Assembly: GCA_016704535.1 (NCBI GenBank)
Contig: JADIZZ010000012.1
Span: 62,001 to 126,000, forward strand
DNA length: 64,000 nt
Reading direction: 5' to 3'
Source of the DNA: Betaproteobacteria bacterium
GTDB lineage: Bacteria > Pseudomonadota > Gammaproteobacteria > Burkholderiales > Burkholderiaceae_C
How positions within the stretch are numbered: the stretch's first letter is position 1; the number at the start of each line of letters is the position of its first letter. Shown one piece after another: positions 50,229 to 58,782 of the stretch. Below the pieces are notes generated by a model. The model saw only the letters and a list, made by a program, of their open reading frames with translations, was not told the origin of the DNA and did not search any database. Made by a program: the position numbers and the translations under genes.

Positions 50229-51914
50229 ATGACCCCTGTCGAGATCCTGGCCCAGTACGGCCCCCGTGAAACGATGGAATACGACGTCGTCGTCGTAGGC
50301 GCGGGCCCTGCAGGCCTGGCCACCGCCATCCGCCTGAAACAGTTGAATGCCGAGATTTCGGTGGTGGTGCTGGAGAAGGGCAGCGAGCCCGGCGCCCACA
50401 CGCTGAGCGGCGCGGTGATGGACCCGCACGCAATGAACGAACTCTTCCCCGACTGGAAGGAACGCGGCGCGCCGCTGAACCAGCCGGTCACGGGCGATGA
50501 GGTACTTTTCCTGAACGCCAAGGGCGCGCACGCCATGCCCGACTGGCTGCTGCCAGGCTGCTTCCACAACACCGGCAACTACGTCGTGCGCCTGGGCGCG
50601 GTGACGAAGTGGCTGGGCGAGCAGGCCGAGGCGCTGGGCGTGGAGATCTTCCCCGGCTTCACCGCCGCCGAGGTGCTGTACGGCGAAACCGACGCGGGGG
50701 ACGCTTTCGTGAGGGGTGTGGCTACCGGCAACCTGGGCATCGGCAAGGACGGCCAGCCGCACGGCGGCTTTCAGCTCGGCATGGAGCTCGTCGCGAAGTA
50801 CACCGTGTTCGCCGAGGGTGCGCGCGGCCACCTGGGCAGGCAGCTGATCGCGAAGTTCCAGCTAGACAAGGGCAAGGACCCGCAGAGCTACGGCCTGGGC
50901 GTGAAGGAACTGTGGGAGATCGACCCGGCCAGAGCCATGCCCGGCCACGTCGTCCACACCGCCGGCTGGCCGATGGACGAACACACCTACGGCGGCGGCT
51001 TTCTCTACCACCTGGAAGGCAACCTGGCCACGGTGGGCTTCGTCACCGGGCTGGACTACCAGAACCCCTGGATCAGCCCCTTCGAGGAAATGCAGCGCTG
51101 GAAGACGCACCCGGCCATAAGCAAGCACCTGGAAGGCGGCAAGCGCATCGGCTACGGCGCACGCGCCATCGTCGCCGGCGGGCTGCTGAGCATCCCGAAG
51201 TTGGTCTTCCCTGGCGGCATGCTGGTGGGCTGCGAGGCCGGCACGCTGAACGCGGCGCGCATCAAGGGCAGCCACGCGGCGCTGAAGACCGGCATGCTGG
51301 CCGCCGAGGCCCTGGTGCCGGCGCTGGCCGCGGGCCGCAGCGCCGACGAGCTTGAGGCCTACCCCGCGGCCTTCGAGGGCAGCTGGCTCTACGCCGAGCT
51401 GAACCAGGCGCGCAACTTCAAGCAGTGGTTCAAGCAGGGCAACACCGTGGGCGCGCTGATGACGGGCGTCGAACAGTGGCTGCTGCCCAAGCTGGGCGTC
51501 AAGAGCCCGCCCTGGACGATCCACCGCACACGCGCCGACCACGAAAGCCTGCACGCCGCCGGCCAGGTGGAGCGCATCGCCTACCCCAGGCCCGACAACG
51601 TGCTCACCTTCGACCGCCTGAGCTCGGTCTTCCTCAGCAGCACCAACCACGAAGAGAACCAGCCCGCGCACCTGACGCTGAAGAACGCCGCGGTGCCGGT
51701 ATCCGTCAACCTGGAACGTTACGCCGGCCCCGAAGGCCGCTACTGCCCGGCCGGCGTCTACGAGTACGTGACGACGGCCGACGGTGCCGATGCGCTGCAG
51801 ATCAACGCGCAGAACTGCGTGCACTGCAAGACCTGCGACATCAAGGACCCGACGCAGAACATCGTCTGGGTCACGCCCGAAGGCGGCGGCGGGCCGAACT
51901 ACGCGGGGATGTGA
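50229..51914 (+). CDS. Electron-transfer flavoprotein-ubiquinone oxidoreductase
   Basis: A 561-residue membrane-associated flavoenzyme that passes electrons from ETF, and so from acyl-CoA and amino-acid dehydrogenases, to ubiquinone. The FAD motif is VVVVGAGPAGLATAIRLKQ at about 19-37. The C-terminus holds a [4Fe-4S] site with cysteines in RYCPAGVYEY and in NCVHCKTCDIKDP. The end GGGGPNYAGM is the family's usual tail. The ATG at 50229 is used; a second ATG 15 codons later, directly before the FAD motif, is a possible alternative. ETF subunit genes are not in the window. Confidence 0.96.
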   Translation: MTPVEILAQYGPRETMEYDVVVVGAGPAGLATAIRLKQLNAEISVVVLEKGSEPGAHTLSGAVMDPHAMNELFPDWKERGAPLNQPVTGDEVLFLNAKGAHAMPDWLLPGCFHNTGNYVVRLGAVTKWLGEQAEALGVEIFPGFTAAEVLYGETDAGDAFVRGVATGNLGIGKDGQPHGGFQLGMELVAKYTVFAEGARGHLGRQLIAKFQLDKGKDPQSYGLGVKELWEIDPARAMPGHVVHTAGWPMDEHTYGGGFLYHLEGNLATVGFVTGLDYQNPWISPFEEMQRWKTHPAISKHLEGGKRIGYGARAIVAGGLLSIPKLVFPGGMLVGCEAGTLNAARIKGSHAALKTGMLAAEALVPALAAGRSADELEAYPAAFEGSWLYAELNQARNFKQWFKQGNTVGALMTGVEQWLLPKLGVKSPPWTIHRTRADHESLHAAGQVERIAYPRPDNVLTFDRLSSVFLSSTNHEENQPAHLTLKNAAVPVSVNLERYAGPEGRYCPAGVYEYVTTADGADALQINAQNCVHCKTCDIKDPTQNIVWVTPEGGGGPNYAGM

Positions 51915-51992
51915 GCGCAGAGAGCAGCCCCGGCGCCGTGTAATCCTTGCGCTTGCGGGCGTTTACGGGCTGCAGCCTTTGCGGGGTCCGAC

Positions 51993-52469
51993 TCAGGCCG
52001 TCCAACGCATCAGCGTCACGAGCAGCACGAGCACCCCCAGGCCGAGGTTGATCGAGACCCACGTGCGAATCTGTGCCAGGGCCGCACCACCGGCGGACCA
52101 TTCGGACGCTGCCACGGCGCGGCCGAGCCGCTTGTAGAGCGCGAAGCGGATGTGCATGAAGATCGCCACCATCGCCACACCCAGCACCGCCATGATGGTC
52201 CACGTCAGCGGCATCTCGAAACTGCCACCCGACTGCACCACCTGCTTGGCCACGCGGCCGAGCATCCACACGCCGCTGGCCAATGTCAGCAACGCGGCCA
52301 CCAGCACGGCTTGGAAGAAGCGGCCGAGCACATCGTGCATCAGGCGCAGCCGCACCGGCGGTTCGAGCTGGGCGACGGCCGGGCGCAGGAAGAAGTGGGC
52401 GAACACCATGCCACCGATCCACACGATGATGGACAGCACATGCAGGGTCTTGAGGGTCGCGTAGATCAT
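51993..52469 (-). CDS. CopD-family membrane protein
   Basis: A 158-residue inner-membrane protein with four helices. KTLHVLSIIVWIGGMVFAHF carries the conserved early histidine, and ALLTLASGVWML, WTIMAVLGVAMVAIFMHIRF and LGLGVLVLLVTLMRW follow. These match the short CopD-like group, some of which bind copper or heme. No copper genes adjoin it. It follows the ExoD-like gene by 13 bases on the same strand. Confidence 0.82.
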   Translation of the reverse strand: MIYATLKTLHVLSIIVWIGGMVFAHFFLRPAVAQLEPPVRLRLMHDVLGRFFQAVLVAALLTLASGVWMLGRVAKQVVQSGGSFEMPLTWTIMAVLGVAMVAIFMHIRFALYKRLGRAVAASEWSAGGAALAQIRTWVSINLGLGVLVLLVTLMRWTA

Positions 52470-52482
52470 CGAACAGGTCCTT

Positions 52483-53088
52483 TTACATTGAAAACCAGAG
52501 CTTGATCCACTCGCTGCCCCAGACCCACGCCATCAGCATCAGGCCCGCCGTGACGAACAGCGCCAGGCCCGCAAACACCAGGCCCAGGACGACGGCGACG
52601 CCATCGCGAAACACCAGCCCCAGCCCGATGAGCATCAGCGCCAGCGCCGGCAGCACGTTGCCGAAAGGAATGGGCAGCACGACGATCACGGCCATCAGCA
52701 ACACCGCGGCGGCGGTCCATGACCGCCTGCCCGCGGAGGCGAGATGGCTCCATCGGGCCCTGGCATGGCGTCCGGCCATGGCGTAGGCCGAGGCCAGCAA
52801 TCCCAGCACCCGCTGTGCCCACTGTAGCGACAGTTCGAGCTCGGCCACCCGCCGGGGTAGGCATGTCGCTGAGTGGCCCCGCCACATGGCCACCGCCAGC
52901 GCGGCCATACCGAGCCCGAGCACCGTTCCTACGCCCGGCACGGGCAGCAGGCACGGCGCGGCCATCAGCAGCAGCAAGGTGCCGTGTGCCTCGGGCCCGT
53001 GGGCTTGCGCCAGGGCGTGCATCGGCACGCGCTCGTCAGGCAAGGTCTTGGCTGCGTCGCGCAGCCGCTGCACGATGGGCGGCGTCAT
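52483..53088 (-). CDS. ExoD-family membrane protein
   Basis: A 201-residue membrane protein of the exopolysaccharide synthesis ExoD family. Typical stretches are LLLLMAAPCLLPVPGVGTVL in the first half and VVLPIPFGNVLPALALMLIG in the second, each with the conserved proline-rich turn. Loss of ExoD in rhizobia disturbs exopolysaccharide and alkali tolerance, but the biochemical role is unknown. It probably shares a transcript with the CopD-like gene downstream and perhaps the small membrane protein upstream. Confidence 0.83.
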   Translation of the reverse strand: MTPPIVQRLRDAAKTLPDERVPMHALAQAHGPEAHGTLLLLMAAPCLLPVPGVGTVLGLGMAALAVAMWRGHSATCLPRRVAELELSLQWAQRVLGLLASAYAMAGRHARARWSHLASAGRRSWTAAAVLLMAVIVVLPIPFGNVLPALALMLIGLGLVFRDGVAVVLGLVFAGLALFVTAGLMLMAWVWGSEWIKLWFSM

Positions 53089-53170
53089 ATGGGCTCATCG
53101 ACAGCGGGCTGCCCGCGCGTCTTCCACGCCGGCAAGGGTTGCGGTGAGGATGGCGATCGAGGCGGTGCGC

Positions 53171-53587
53171 TCATCCGGCTGCAAGTGGGCGGCCGGCATC
53201 GGGCCCGGAACCGTCGCCGCGGCGGCGCCACAGCGCGATGAGCAGATGCAACCCGGCACCCAGCAGCACGAGCAGCACGCTGCCGATGCCCCAGACCACC
53301 CAAGTGGCCACCGTCAGGCCACCGGCCAGCGCGGGTGCGGCCTGCAACAGGCCATCCACGAAGGGCCTCAAGCCCGCCAGCAGCTGAGTCACAGATTGCG
53401 CGATCTCCGGCGGCACCCAGGGCGCCAACCAACCCGGCATGGCAATGGTGCCGGCGCCGGATGCAGCACCGGAGAGCGATCCGGCATTCGAGACGGTCCA
53501 GACCGCAACGGCATTCAGCGCCCAGGCGGCCAGGGACCAGAGAGCCAGAAGCGCGACGACGACAAACCAGCTGAGGGCATAGAACAT
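53171..53587 (-). CDS. Small two-helix membrane protein, unknown function
   Basis: A 138-residue protein with an N-terminal membrane helix (SWFVVVALLALWSLAAWALN) and a second one (VATWVVWGIGSVLLVLLGAG). A loop between them contains several prolines (PGWLAPWVPPEI). It ends in a charged tail. I do not recognise a family. It is divergent to the NhaR-like regulator across 110 bases, so that regulator may control it, along with the ExoD- and CopD-like genes that follow. Confidence 0.6.
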   Translation of the reverse strand: MFYALSWFVVVALLALWSLAAWALNAVAVWTVSNAGSLSGAASGAGTIAMPGWLAPWVPPEIAQSVTQLLAGLRPFVDGLLQAAPALAGGLTVATWVVWGIGSVLLVLLGAGLHLLIALWRRRGDGSGPDAGRPLAAG

Positions 53588-53697
53588 GATGGAGTCTTCG
53601 TTGGCAATGGAATGTCAGAGAGTGTGGGGATAAAGACGCTTCGAATGAACCATAGTCTTTCGCACTTAGGATTCGGTTTTTCCGCACCGGAGAACGC

Positions 53698-54579
53698 ATG
53701 CTGAACTACCGCCATCTCCACTACTTCTGGGTCGTGACCAAGGAAGGCGGATTCGCCCGCGCCGCCGAGCGGTTGGACATGGCAGTGCAGACCATCAGCG
53801 CGCAGGTGCGCGAGCTGGAGAAATCGCTGGGGCATCAGTTGCTCAAGCCGTCGGGCCGCGGTGTGGCCCTCACCGAGGCGGGCCAGGCCGCCTTCGCGCG
53901 CGCCGAGGAGATCTTCCAGCTGGGCCAGGGCATCCCCGACGAGGTGCGCGAGGCGGCCAGCGGCAAGGTGGCGCGCCTGGCAGTCGGGCTCTCTGATGGC
54001 ATCTCCAAACTGGCCGCCCATGCGCTGCTGGAGCCCGTGTTGGCCACCCCCAACCTTCGGCTCGTCTGCCACGAGGGCGAGTTCGAACAACTGCTCAGCG
54101 AACTGGCGCTGCATCACCTGGACCTGGTGCTGGCCGGCCAGGCGGCACCGCGCAACCCGAACCTGCGCCTCACCAGCGAGAGGCTCGTCGATGCGCCGGT
54201 CGAGTGGTACGGACCCGCCCGGCTGGTCGGCAAGGGCGAGCGCGATCGCTTCCCGAATTGCCTGAACGACCTGCCAGTGCTGCTGCCCACGGGGCACTCA
54301 GCGCTTCGCCCGACGCTGGACCACTGGTTCGAGACGCAGGGCCTGCGGCCCCGCATCGTCGGCGAGTTCGAGGACAGCGCGCTGCTGGCCGTCTTCGCTG
54401 CCCGCGGCTTGGGCGTGTTCCCGGTCAGCCGGCTCGGCGCGGACGACGTCGGTTTGATGCGGGGACTTCGTTTGCTCGGCAGCAGCGATGGCGTGCGGGA
54501 AGAGATCCACGCCATCCGCTCGCGCCGCGGCCAGCACCACCCCTTGGTGACGCAGGTGGTGGCTGCGGCAAGGGCATGA
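53698..54579 (+). CDS. LysR-family regulator, NhaR-like
   Basis: A 293-residue LysR-type transcription factor. The N-terminal winged helix (NYRHLHYFWVVTKEGGFARA, AERLDMAVQTISAQVRELEK) is characteristic of NhaR, the sodium-responsive activator of the nhaA antiporter gene, and the effector domain also matches that subgroup. No antiporter gene is adjacent, so the target may differ. It is divergently placed to the small membrane protein, the usual LysR layout for a controlled neighbour. Confidence 0.87.
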   Translation: MLNYRHLHYFWVVTKEGGFARAAERLDMAVQTISAQVRELEKSLGHQLLKPSGRGVALTEAGQAAFARAEEIFQLGQGIPDEVREAASGKVARLAVGLSDGISKLAAHALLEPVLATPNLRLVCHEGEFEQLLSELALHHLDLVLAGQAAPRNPNLRLTSERLVDAPVEWYGPARLVGKGERDRFPNCLNDLPVLLPTGHSALRPTLDHWFETQGLRPRIVGEFEDSALLAVFAARGLGVFPVSRLGADDVGLMRGLRLLGSSDGVREEIHAIRSRRGQHHPLVTQVVAAARA

Positions 54580-54600
54580 GCGCGTCTTGATCGACGCCGA

Positions 54601-55035
54601 TCAGGCAGCGTGGCGGCGCGCCGTTGTCGTGGCGGTCGACTCCTCTCCATCGAAGAGCTTCCAATGGTGCCGCGCAGCCTCCACGACCAGAGCTTCGCCG
54701 TCGGCGAGGTGGCCATCGGCCCGCGCTGCGGCCAAGGACAGACGCAGGACCGTCCTCTGCAGCACCGGATCCGAGATCTCGGCCATCAACGACGCCAAGG
54801 CGCTGTCATCGACGTTGCCCATCATCGAACCGGTCTCGTACCCGCCAGCCAGCAGTTCTTCGCACAGCGTGTGAACGATGTGCGGTAGCAGCTGGGGCTC
54901 CAGACCGAGTTCGCGCTCGGCGCCCAGCTGCTTGAGGATGTCGAACTCGGAGCTGCACACATGACCGTCAGAGATGAGCACCAACGCGACGATGCGCGCG
55001 GCGGCTTCTGGGCTGTTGCGGGGGTAGCTGCGCAT
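54601..55035 (-). CDS. TerB-like protein
   Basis: A 144-residue all-helical protein resembling TerB/DjlA-N domains. ARIVALVLISDGHVCSSEFD and AARADGHLADGEALVVEAA carry the paired acidic D-G-H motifs that bind metal in TerB. The 'tellurite resistance' name comes from the ter operon, but no other ter genes are here, so it is better seen as a stand-alone metal-binding or stress protein. It is convergent with the NhaR-like gene. Confidence 0.8.
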   Translation of the reverse strand: MRSYPRNSPEAAARIVALVLISDGHVCSSEFDILKQLGAERELGLEPQLLPHIVHTLCEELLAGGYETGSMMGNVDDSALASLMAEISDPVLQRTVLRLSLAAARADGHLADGEALVVEAARHHWKLFDGEESTATTTARRHAA

Positions 55036-55153
55036 GGAGAAGTGCTTTCGGTGCTGAGGTTGTGATGAAGAGCCAAGGTGGCCGAATCGCCGCCTCTCGG
55101 GTCAGCCCCTTGAGAAGTTGCAGGAGATGGACTTTGTCGGCTTTGCAGAATCG

Positions 55154-55179
55154 AAAAAAGCAGACTCTTCAGGAGTCTG
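55154..55179 (-). terminator. Rho-independent terminator after the metallophosphoesterase operon
   Basis: A perfect 7-bp stem CAGACTC/GAGTCTG with a 5-base loop, followed on the minus strand by C and six T residues. It lies about 100 bases past the metallophosphoesterase stop. Confidence 0.85.
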
Positions 55180-55282
55180 AGTTCGGAAACTACGAAGTCA
55201 CGAACGGGAAGTGCACGTGGCTCACCGTGCGGCGCAGGCAGTCGAGTGACGACACCGTTCTTTAGCTGGCACTGCCGTGTGA

Positions 55283-56116
55283 TCAGACGCGCTCTGGCTG
55301 CACGGGTGTGACCGCCGCGCGGACGAAGCCTCGACCGTTAGGCGCAAAGTCCCACCGCTCGATGAGCCAGCAGTGCCCGGTGTCAGGCCCGTTCTGCGCC
55401 TGGGCCTCACCCCCGCCGGAGGCCCCGACCCATCGCACCAGGTTCACCGAGTTGGGCGCCTCCGGGCGGGTGCGCGACGAGACGGCAGTGCCGGCCTGAA
55501 CCACCCACATGCGCCGCGCCAATCCGTGCAGCGCCAGCGTGTAGGGCAGATGAATGTGCCCGCCCATCACCAAGTCGGCCCCGGCGGCGGACCAGACCCG
55601 CTGGGCGAGAACGTGGCCGCGCAGCAGATTGGGCCGGTCCTTCGCCCGGGGCACCGCCGCCGGCTGGTGCACCACCACCACGCGCAACTGCCGTGGGCTG
55701 GCTGCGGTCAGCAGCTTCGCCACACGATCGATCTGCGATGCGGACACCTCACCGTTCTTGTGACGCCACGCGCGTGTCGTGTTGACACCGACGATCAGAA
55801 GATCCTGCGACGCGTGCACGGGCTCGAGCTCGGCCCCGAATGCCGCGGCGTAGCGCGCGTAGGGGCAGGTCAGGCGGGCCCACAGGTCGAACAACGCAAT
55901 GTCGTGGTTGCCGGGGATGGCCAGGACCGGCGCACCCAAGCGGTCGACGAAGGCCCGTGCCGCACGAAACTGGACCGGGCGCGCACGCTGCGTGATGTCG
56001 CCCGACAGCACCACCACATCCGGCCGCTGCTGGGCTGCCAGGGTGACCAAGGCCTCGACCACATGCGGCTGCTCGGTGCCGAAGTGGGTGTCGGAGATCT
56101 GCAGCAGCAGGCTCAT
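55283..56116 (-). CDS. Calcineurin-like metallophosphoesterase
   Basis: A 277-residue enzyme of the calcineurin-like phosphoesterase superfamily. The metal ligands are in SDTHFG (D9, H11), SGDIT (D40), IPGNHD (N70, H71), VVVHQP and GGHIH. Relatives include cAMP phosphodiesterases (CpdA) and LpxH-like lipid enzymes. Coupling to the lipid-kinase gene (ATGA overlap) favours a phospholipid or lipid-phosphate role, but this is inference. It is the last gene of the DUF3616-kinase-phosphoesterase operon, before a terminator. Confidence 0.88.
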   Translation of the reverse strand: MSLLLQISDTHFGTEQPHVVEALVTLAAQQRPDVVVLSGDITQRARPVQFRAARAFVDRLGAPVLAIPGNHDIALFDLWARLTCPYARYAAAFGAELEPVHASQDLLIVGVNTTRAWRHKNGEVSASQIDRVAKLLTAASPRQLRVVVVHQPAAVPRAKDRPNLLRGHVLAQRVWSAAGADLVMGGHIHLPYTLALHGLARRMWVVQAGTAVSSRTRPEAPNSVNLVRWVGASGGGEAQAQNGPDTGHCWLIERWDFAPNGRGFVRAAVTPVQPERV

Positions 56117-57090
56117 GCCGCGGCTTCCGGCGCATCCGCTGCGTCTGCGGCTTGGAGCAGGTACAAGGGCTTGTCCAGCACCCGAATGTCGATGGGCGAG
56201 CGCATGCGCGCCACCTCGCCGTCGAAAGCCACCACGACCTCCTTCCGGCCGGGGGCCAGCGTGGGCTTCACCACCATGTGCTGGAACTCGAAGCCCTCCA
56301 CGCCGGCGGCTTCACCCAGCCTGCCCATCGCGCCATGCAGCATGAGTCCGATCATCGACAGCGTTCCGATGGGCCGCAGCATCAGCGCGGCCATGCTGCC
56401 GTTGCCGGGCGTGCCGGCCAGGGTGTCTTCTGGTTCCGCACCGAACTGCTGCAGCTGCAGCCGGTTGTTGCCCACGAAGAGCGTCAAGGTCTGCACGTCG
56501 CGAACCGTGCCACCCATCTCGATGTGCAGTCGCAGCCGGCGCTGTGCGCGCAGCAGCGTCGCACAGGCCGCCACGAACGCCACCCAGCGGCTGCGGCCGA
56601 AGCGGGCCTTGTAGGCTTCGCGGTCTTCCAGCAGGTCGGGATAGAGCCCGAGGCTGGCGTTGACCAGGAACACGCGGTCGTTGATGCCGGCCACCTGCAC
56701 CGGCGCCGGCGCTGAACGCAGCAGCAGGCGGACCGCCTCGGTAGGGTCGGCGGGAATCCCATGGGTACGCGCGAAGTAGTTGAACGTGCCCTGCGGTACC
56801 ACCCCCATGGCGCAGCCCACAGCGTGCGCGGCCTGCGCTACCGTGTTTAGCGTGCCGTCGCCGCCGACGGCGACGACGGCCGTGCGGACTGACACGGCCC
56901 GCACGGCCGACTCACGCGCCATGCGGGCCAGATCGGCGGGGCGGCAGAAGTGCAATTCACCGCGCCGTCCCTCAGCATGCAGCACCGACTCGATGACTTC
57001 GCGCTTGGTGTCGGCGTCGCTGCTGCCAGCAGCCGCATTGATGACGAACTGGAGCGGTCCTGCGGGGTCGTGCTCGGGGCAGACAACCAT
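56113..57090 (-). CDS. Diacylglycerol kinase-family lipid kinase
   Basis: A 325-residue protein of the DAGK catalytic family (YegS/DgkB/BmrU type). The nucleotide motif GGDGTLNTV is at 76-84 after an N-terminal domain starting QFVINAAAGSSD. The C-terminal beta domain (LFVGNNRLQLQQFG and VVAFDGEVARMRSP) is complete. The family phosphorylates diacylglycerol, sphingoid or phosphatidylglycerol-type lipids. The next gene starts within its stop codon, making a kinase/phosphoesterase pair that could act on one lipid pool. Confidence 0.87.
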   Translation of the reverse strand: MVVCPEHDPAGPLQFVINAAAGSSDADTKREVIESVLHAEGRRGELHFCRPADLARMARESAVRAVSVRTAVVAVGGDGTLNTVAQAAHAVGCAMGVVPQGTFNYFARTHGIPADPTEAVRLLLRSAPAPVQVAGINDRVFLVNASLGLYPDLLEDREAYKARFGRSRWVAFVAACATLLRAQRRLRLHIEMGGTVRDVQTLTLFVGNNRLQLQQFGAEPEDTLAGTPGNGSMAALMLRPIGTLSMIGLMLHGAMGRLGEAAGVEGFEFQHMVVKPTLAPGRKEVVVAFDGEVARMRSPIDIRVLDKPLYLLQAADAADAPEAAA

Positions 57091-57120
57091 GGGCGTCGAG
57101 TCAGATTGCGGTGAACGGTC

Positions 57121-58209
57121 TCAATCGTGGCGCAGCAGGTCACCGAAGACGGTGTGCTCGCCCTCTTTGCGATCAGCACCGGGCGCGTCGTACAGCACGA
57201 GCCAGCGCGCCTTGCCGCCCGACAGCGCCGGCGGCAGGTCGCAGATCGCCTCGGCGCGGTTGGTGCCGCGGCCATGCGGCAGTGGCACCGACTCGGTCAA
57301 CGCCGACTCGAAGCGCACCGGCTCGCGGTTGGCCGCCAGCAAGGGCCGGGCGGCAGGCCACTTGAAGACGCGGATGTCGCCGTTCAGCACCATCGTCGGG
57401 CCGGCCAGGATGTAAAGGTCATCGCCGGTGAAGTGCAGATCGCGCACGCCCAGGCCGTCGAGTTGCAGGAAGTGCTTGCGGATCAGCGTGCCGCTGTCGT
57501 CCAGCGGCGCCAGGCGCAGCTGGTCGCCGCGGGTCTCGACCGCGATCTCGAGCAGCGCCGACCAGCCGCGCAGCACCGGGCCGCGCAGGCCGAGCAGCAG
57601 CCGGCGGCCGTCCACGGCCAGGCCTTCGATGTCGAAGCCGTTGTCCTTGCCCGGGATCGCCATGTAGGGCCCGAAGTGGGGGTCGTCGGCCAGTGCACGG
57701 GTGAGCAGGTTCGTTTGGGCATCACCCTTCAGGCGCAGCGCCCGACGGCCGTCCTTGGCCTGCCGCACCAGGCAGGGCTCGCCCTGGGCGTCGGGCTCGA
57801 TGGGCAGGCAGGCCAGCAGGCGCCGGTTGCCGTCGAGCGCCACCTTTGCCAGCCGCTTGGCGTTGTCGGCGTGGCCGCGGTCCGATTTGGCGTTCTTGCG
57901 CTTCAGGCCATGCGAGCCCACCACCCAGAGGAAGCCGTCGGCCACGGCCATGCCTTCCAGGTCGGCCTCTTCCCCGGCCAGGCCGGGCAGGTCCAGAAGA
58001 TCGGCCAGCGGGAAGTCGCGCACCTCGCCGAAGCGCAAGGCCTCGCGCCCCACGGGGTCGAGCCGGCGCAGGCGGTCCAGGCCGCAGGCTTCGTCGCCCG
58101 CCACCCAGAGCCAGTCGCCGGTGAAGGCCGCGCCGGACAGGTTGGATTGGACCAGGGAGTCAGGAGCGAACTCCAGACGGACGGCATTGGCGGTTCGAGC
58201 GTTGGGCAT
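57121..58209 (-). CDS. DUF3616 protein
   Basis: A 362-residue protein of the DUF3616 family, probably a beta-propeller-like fold. Typical blocks: LSGAAFTGDWLWVAGDEACG, ADLEGMAVADGFLWVVGSH, KDNGFDIEGLAVDGRRLLLG with LRGPVLRGWSALLEI after it, and GLGVRDLHFTGDDLYIL. There is no signal peptide and no known activity. The ATG at 58209 starts the family region; the longer frame upstream overlaps the divergent gene's leader. It ends 30 bases before the lipid-kinase gene, so it likely leads that operon. Confidence 0.83.
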   Translation of the reverse strand: MPNARTANAVRLEFAPDSLVQSNLSGAAFTGDWLWVAGDEACGLDRLRRLDPVGREALRFGEVRDFPLADLLDLPGLAGEEADLEGMAVADGFLWVVGSHGLKRKNAKSDRGHADNAKRLAKVALDGNRRLLACLPIEPDAQGEPCLVRQAKDGRRALRLKGDAQTNLLTRALADDPHFGPYMAIPGKDNGFDIEGLAVDGRRLLLGLRGPVLRGWSALLEIAVETRGDQLRLAPLDDSGTLIRKHFLQLDGLGVRDLHFTGDDLYILAGPTMVLNGDIRVFKWPAARPLLAANREPVRFESALTESVPLPHGRGTNRAEAICDLPPALSGGKARWLVLYDAPGADRKEGEHTVFGDLLRHD

Positions 58210-58412
58210 CGGGTGCTTCTCCAAAGGGTGACGTGCCAGAAGGCTCGCGTGCTGCAACGCGTGCCGGCCGGAGCCGCCAAACCCCGAAGTCTGCGGCCGA
58301 AGCTCCGTCCTTTGTTCAGGTTTATCCGATGTTCTCGTTCCTGAAAGACTGCTTTTCCAGAACTGCCAGGCACCCCACATTCCGTCTGTCCCTCAACCGC
58401 TGGAGATCCGTG

Positions 58413-58754
58413 ATGCAAGTGCTCTTCAAGTCCCGCCATCCGCAAGCCACTGACTTGCGCGACCTGACCGAGCGCCGCGTGCGCTTCGTGCTGCGACGCC
58501 TGGGCTGGCTGGTGCCACGCGCCGAGGTGCAGATGTCCGACGTGAATGGCCCCCGCGGCGGCATCGACAAGCGCTGCCAGGTGGAGCTACGGACCGATGG
58601 CGCAGGGTCTGTGGTCGTCGCCTCCGTGGCCAGCGACTGGCGCACGGCGCTGGACAACGCGCTGGCGCGTGCTGCACGGTTCCTCATGCGACTGTGGCGC
58701 CGCGGGAGTGACGCCCGCCGCATGCGCCAGCGCTTCCTCAGTCACGAACGCTGA
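58413..58754 (+). CDS. HPF/RaiA-family ribosome-associated protein
   Basis: A 113-residue protein related to hibernation-promoting factor: beta-alpha-beta core with QVLFKSRHPQATDLRDLTER, then RRVRFVLRRLGWLVPRAEVQ and VASVASDWRTALDNALARAA. The strongly basic tail (FLMRLWRRGSDARRMRQRF) fits RNA binding. Such proteins bind the decoding centre of idle ribosomes. The ATG at 58413 follows GGAG by eight bases; an upstream in-frame ATG at 58329 is less likely. It is divergent to the DUF3616 gene. Confidence 0.75.
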   Translation: MQVLFKSRHPQATDLRDLTERRVRFVLRRLGWLVPRAEVQMSDVNGPRGGIDKRCQVELRTDGAGSVVVASVASDWRTALDNALARAARFLMRLWRRGSDARRMRQRFLSHER

Positions 58755-58782
58755 ACCCGAACGCTCTGGCGCCCTGCGGTGA

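Noticed and set aside
54601..55035. A tellurite-resistance locus
   Set aside because: Only one TerB-like gene is present. No terA, terC, terD or terZ genes are nearby.
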